Below, one piece after another: positions 40,607-43,595 of a stretch of 43,595 nucleotides of DNA. A model generated the notes under the pieces. It ran no database searches, had not been told where the DNA came from, and saw only the letters and a list, made by a program, of their open reading frames with translations. Source of the DNA: Candidatus Methanoplasma porotermitis (lineage in GTDB: Archaea; Thermoplasmatota; Thermoplasmata; Methanomassiliicoccales; Methanomethylophilaceae); the NCBI GenBank assembly GCA_031290095.1, contig JAITOF010000018.1:1-43595 (forward strand). The letters are read 5' to 3'. Position numbers and translations under genes: made by a program. Numbering within the stretch: the first letter of the stretch is position 1; every line of letters begins with the position of its first letter.

Positions 40607-40879
40607 ATTATTAAACAATGCGCTGTCGAATCCGAGAGGAGCCGATGCGATTTCTGCGGCTTTGACCCGTTTCGCAACCCCCAGCAGGCGGAACGCTTTC
40701 GACTTCACAGCCCGCGAGCGATGCGCCCGTCTATGTCGAAGGCCCTGCGGGCGCTGTGTCCGGGGATCGGCATGAGGTCTCGTTCTTCTGTCTCTAGCAT
40801 ATAGAAACGTCCTTCATGCATGTCGTACACGCGTCCTCCGGCGTAGCTCGAGTACTGTCAGAGGGGGTACGCGGCCATG

Positions 40880-40891
40880 CCCCCCCCCCCC
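40880..40891 (+). repeat. Homopolymer tract (C)12
   Basis: Read directly: atg-cccccccccccc-ataagc. Confidence 0.95.
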
Positions 40892-40991
40892 ATAAGCCGT
40901 CTGGACGCCCTCGAAGCAGCTCAAAAAATGGTCGCACTTGGCCGAAAACCGCGAGTGCCCCAAAGCCGCAGTTGAGGTTTCATTAAATAAG

Positions 40992-43595
40992 ATGTATGCG
41001 TTGAACAGCTCACAGCTGCGGTGGACGGATTTGGGCAACGCGTTGCAAGACTGCGACGCAATTCCTGTCTTGAGAAGTGCAGAGGGGGGAGAGTTAGATG
41101 ACATTATATGCAAGAGGGGGGGGGGGAAGGCGCATGCACGCAGGCGCCTTGCTCTGTTCCTCACGGTCGCGTTGTTGCTCGCGGGCGCAACGCTGTTCCT
41201 GACGGAGAGTCAGGAAGAGACAAAGTTTTACGACAGCTCTGACGGCGCGACGGGGTTGTATGTTTATGCCGCCACGGTGGCTTATGACGAGAACCTCGTC
41301 CTCTCCGGTGGAAGTTTGTACTTCTTGGGAGGGCATGTGGAGTACGACGACGGAATCGCGCTTGGCTGGACGCAGTACGGCACCGGCAACATTGCGGGAG
41401 TGGAATACGATTCGCAGTTCAAGCTGAAGGCCGTGCCGGATCCGGGATACAGCTTCCTGTTCTGGGTGGAGGCTGAAGCCTCCGCCGTCGGAAGCCTGGC
41501 AGGCTCTGTTCTTACAATCGATGTCGCCACCGACTACAGCAACGGCTACATGGCGGACCCGGTGCTGTCTGAAGGCGACTCCTATTGGCATTTCGAGACA
41601 GAGGTCGACGTTCCGACGCCCGGTTCCGACATGTTCTATCTGGCGGTGTTCGCCCCCAGCGACAAGGTCAAGGAAGTGACGCTGTACAACGACGGCCTCG
41701 ACGGCACGGACGAAGGATTCTGGATGGTGAGTCAGGAAGTTATATTCAAAAAAGAATACAATGACCTTGGATACGTGTTCGGCATCTATGGCGCGGCAGT
41801 CCACAACATCTCGTCGGCAGACAAGTACAGGACCATCAACATCTTCGACGGAGAAGACGCCGTCGGAGATTCTAACGGCAGCGGGGGCATCCGTGCCGTC
41901 GGCAAGACTAACGGCTCGGGAGCGGAGTACAAGCCCTCGTACATATCGGGGACTCACAACATAGTGACGTATGAATGGATATGGTATCTCGAAGCGGAGA
42001 GATGGCAGGGCTATGACAATATATGGCTCCCGTCCGACCTCGAGCTGCATGCGTACTTCGCGCCTGCGTCCTTCGACTACGGAGGGAATCCTACTTACGG
42101 CGACGAGGGCTTCAGCGGGAGGACCTTGGTTGTTGTGAACGACCACTCGGTTATAATCCGTGCCAGCGACGGGCAATACATTGGCATTTACCAAGTTCCG
42201 GAACTGGAGATAACATTCGGCAACAACTACCCGTTTCTCATGGGGGAATCCCATATCTCCATCAGATATCCGGGTACAGATTATGAATGGCATGAGGGCC
42301 AGTTGCGCATACCTTACGACCCCGAATGGGGCCAAGTGACGATAACCGCCGTCGGAAACGCCGACAACGAGTTCATGCAGCTATGGGAGTGGCATGACTC
42401 GAACGACGCCAACGCGCCTGTCAACAGGGACGCCGACACAAGCGCGTTCGACCCCTTGGTGACTATCCCGCTGAGCTTGGGCAACAAAGCGAACGACGAC
42501 TTTTTCAACAACACCATACCTGGTGAAATATACGTGCTAGGCAGGTTTGCCGCCGTGCAGGATTACATAGACATCAGCATCACTGTGAACGACCCGACCT
42601 ACGGGAAGCCGATGGTGAGCGAGGAGTTGGATATCCAGTTTGACGACAGCTATGGTGTAGTTTTCCGTATACCTTATGGTGAGCCGCATTATTTCGAGCT
42701 GCCCTACAACGGCTCGGAGTACGTGATGAAGCATCCTGTCCGAACCAGCGTTGCCAGCAACGGCTTCTGGAACCTCATGGCCCAGCCCGAGCCGGGCAAG
42801 ATGCTCGGCTGGTGGACCGACGAGTCGTACAAGGTCGGGGACACTAGGCAGTGGTACGCCTACGGCGACCTGTACTACGGGGACTACTCGTGGGTGTACG
42901 AATGGGACGCCGTGGACGGATGGGGCACATGGCAGTCAGGGCAATACGAAGGTCATCTGATCGAGCTGAACCTCCAGGCGTACTTCGTCGACGACGACGC
43001 GAACCCGCTCATACTGACCGTCGGCAAAGGCGGGATGTCCCATGTAGACATCGACGGCATAGAGGGCGGCTACGTCCTCAAAGTGGGTACAGACCTCGAC
43101 CTGAACAGTGACGACTACGGCGACTTCTTCGCGACGTACGCTTCAAGGAACTACGGCTCCTACGAAGACTCTCTCGTATATTTGAGCTGGGGCTCGGAGT
43201 GGACCCCTTACGCAGGGACGGCGCTGATGTACGTCAACAGGGACGCAGTGCTCGACGTCGAGACCATACTCGACTTCGCGGGCGACAAGTTTTCATACTG
43301 GTATGGCGCGCTCAGCGGGACGGACCCTTCCGGGGGGACTGTCGAGATGTCCGGTCCGCAGTACCTCGTGTCGTGGACCGTAAGGGACTACACGACGTTC
43401 GAGTTCGACTTCCTCGAAGACATTTACGGAGAGGTTGTTTGGGAGTATGACACGAGCGACTTCATGTTGGGATATGGCCGCGGCGCGTTCACGGACCAAG
43501 ACTACGACGGCATGCCCGACTGGTGGGAGTGGCTGCACGGCTTGGACCCGATGGACGCGAGCGACAAGGATGCGGACATAGACGGCGACGGCCTG
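40992..43595 (+). CDS. Large secreted/surface protein with N-terminal hydrophobic signal region and Ca-binding-like D-x-D-x-D-G motifs; truncated by window edge
   Basis: Frame open from ATG 40992 to the end of the window; RRLALFLTVALLLAGATLFLTESQEE, long acidic/aromatic ectodomain, ending DQDYDGMPDWWEWLHGLDPMDASDKDADIDGDGL. Absent from the ORF track presumably because there is no stop inside the window. Confidence 0.85.
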   Translation, partial: MYALNSSQLRWTDLGNALQDCDAIPVLRSAEGGELDDIICKRGGGKAHARRRLALFLTVALLLAGATLFLTESQEETKFYDSSDGATGLYVYAATVAYDENLVLSGGSLYFLGGHVEYDDGIALGWTQYGTGNIAGVEYDSQFKLKAVPDPGYSFLFWVEAEASAVGSLAGSVLTIDVATDYSNGYMADPVLSEGDSYWHFETEVDVPTPGSDMFYLAVFAPSDKVKEVTLYNDGLDGTDEGFWMVSQEVIFKKEYNDLGYVFGIYGAAVHNISSADKYRTINIFDGEDAVGDSNGSGGIRAVGKTNGSGAEYKPSYISGTHNIVTYEWIWYLEAERWQGYDNIWLPSDLELHAYFAPASFDYGGNPTYGDEGFSGRTLVVVNDHSVIIRASDGQYIGIYQVPELEITFGNNYPFLMGESHISIRYPGTDYEWHEGQLRIPYDPEWGQVTITAVGNADNEFMQLWEWHDSNDANAPVNRDADTSAFDPLVTIPLSLGNKANDDFFNNTIPGEIYVLGRFAAVQDYIDISITVNDPTYGKPMVSEELDIQFDDSYGVVFRIPYGEPHYFELPYNGSEYVMKHPVRTSVASNGFWNLMAQPEPGKMLGWWTDESYKVGDTRQWYAYGDLYYGDYSWVYEWDAVDGWGTWQSGQYEGHLIELNLQAYFVDDDANPLILTVGKGGMSHVDIDGIEGGYVLKVGTDLDLNSDDYGDFFATYASRNYGSYEDSLVYLSWGSEWTPYAGTALMYVNRDAVLDVETILDFAGDKFSYWYGALSGTDPSGGTVEMSGPQYLVSWTVRDYTTFEFDFLEDIYGEVVWEYDTSDFMLGYGRGAFTDQDYDGMPDWWEWLHGLDPMDASDKDADIDGDGL
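41116..41126 (+). repeat. Homopolymer tract (G)11 inside the 5' coding region of the surface-protein gene
   Basis: Read directly: gcaaga-ggggggggggg-aaggcg. Confidence 0.95.

Noticed and set aside
41094-42335. 413-aa minus-strand ORF
   Set aside because: Antisense to the long surface-protein frame; His/Arg/Val-rich shadow composition

Overview
The window looks like a euryarchaeal genome segment, probably a Methanomassiliicoccales/Thermoplasmata-type methanogen. That assignment is inferred from an unlinked 16S rRNA gene, ArcS, an MtaA/MtbA-like methyltransferase and methanogen-type NifI1/NifI2; it is not proven. The main feature is a molybdenum-nitrogenase island at ~3.4-17 kb. It contains a molybdate transporter (modABC), a minus-strand, tightly packed operon nifH-nifI1-nifI2-nifD-nifK-nifE-nifN(X fusion)-[2Fe-2S] ferredoxin-HTH/PBP regulator, and a divergent AnfO-family gene plus an uncharacterised beta-rich-looking protein. 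Downstream are tRNAs (Gly, Ala, Ser, Gln), a NYN-domain gene pair, and a stand-alone 16S rRNA gene with an exact 16-bp processing-stem dyad. These are followed by an AlbA_2/Schlafen-type regulator, an HTH_10 regulator, a corrinoid:CoM-type methyltransferase with an APC permease, an ISL3-like insertion sequence, an AGCS symporter, MtaB/aIF2-beta, CTP synthase and a DUF4143 ATPase. Several decayed accessory genes (YhcG/DUF1016, RhuM, a DUF4143 relic) and IS-end relics lie between them. At the right edge a very large secreted protein ORF starts across an 11-G tract, with a 12-C tract upstream. The best Shine-Dalgarno-preceded ATG is exactly one G out of frame, so this is a strong candidate phase-variable archaeal surface gene. 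No CRISPR array was seen.
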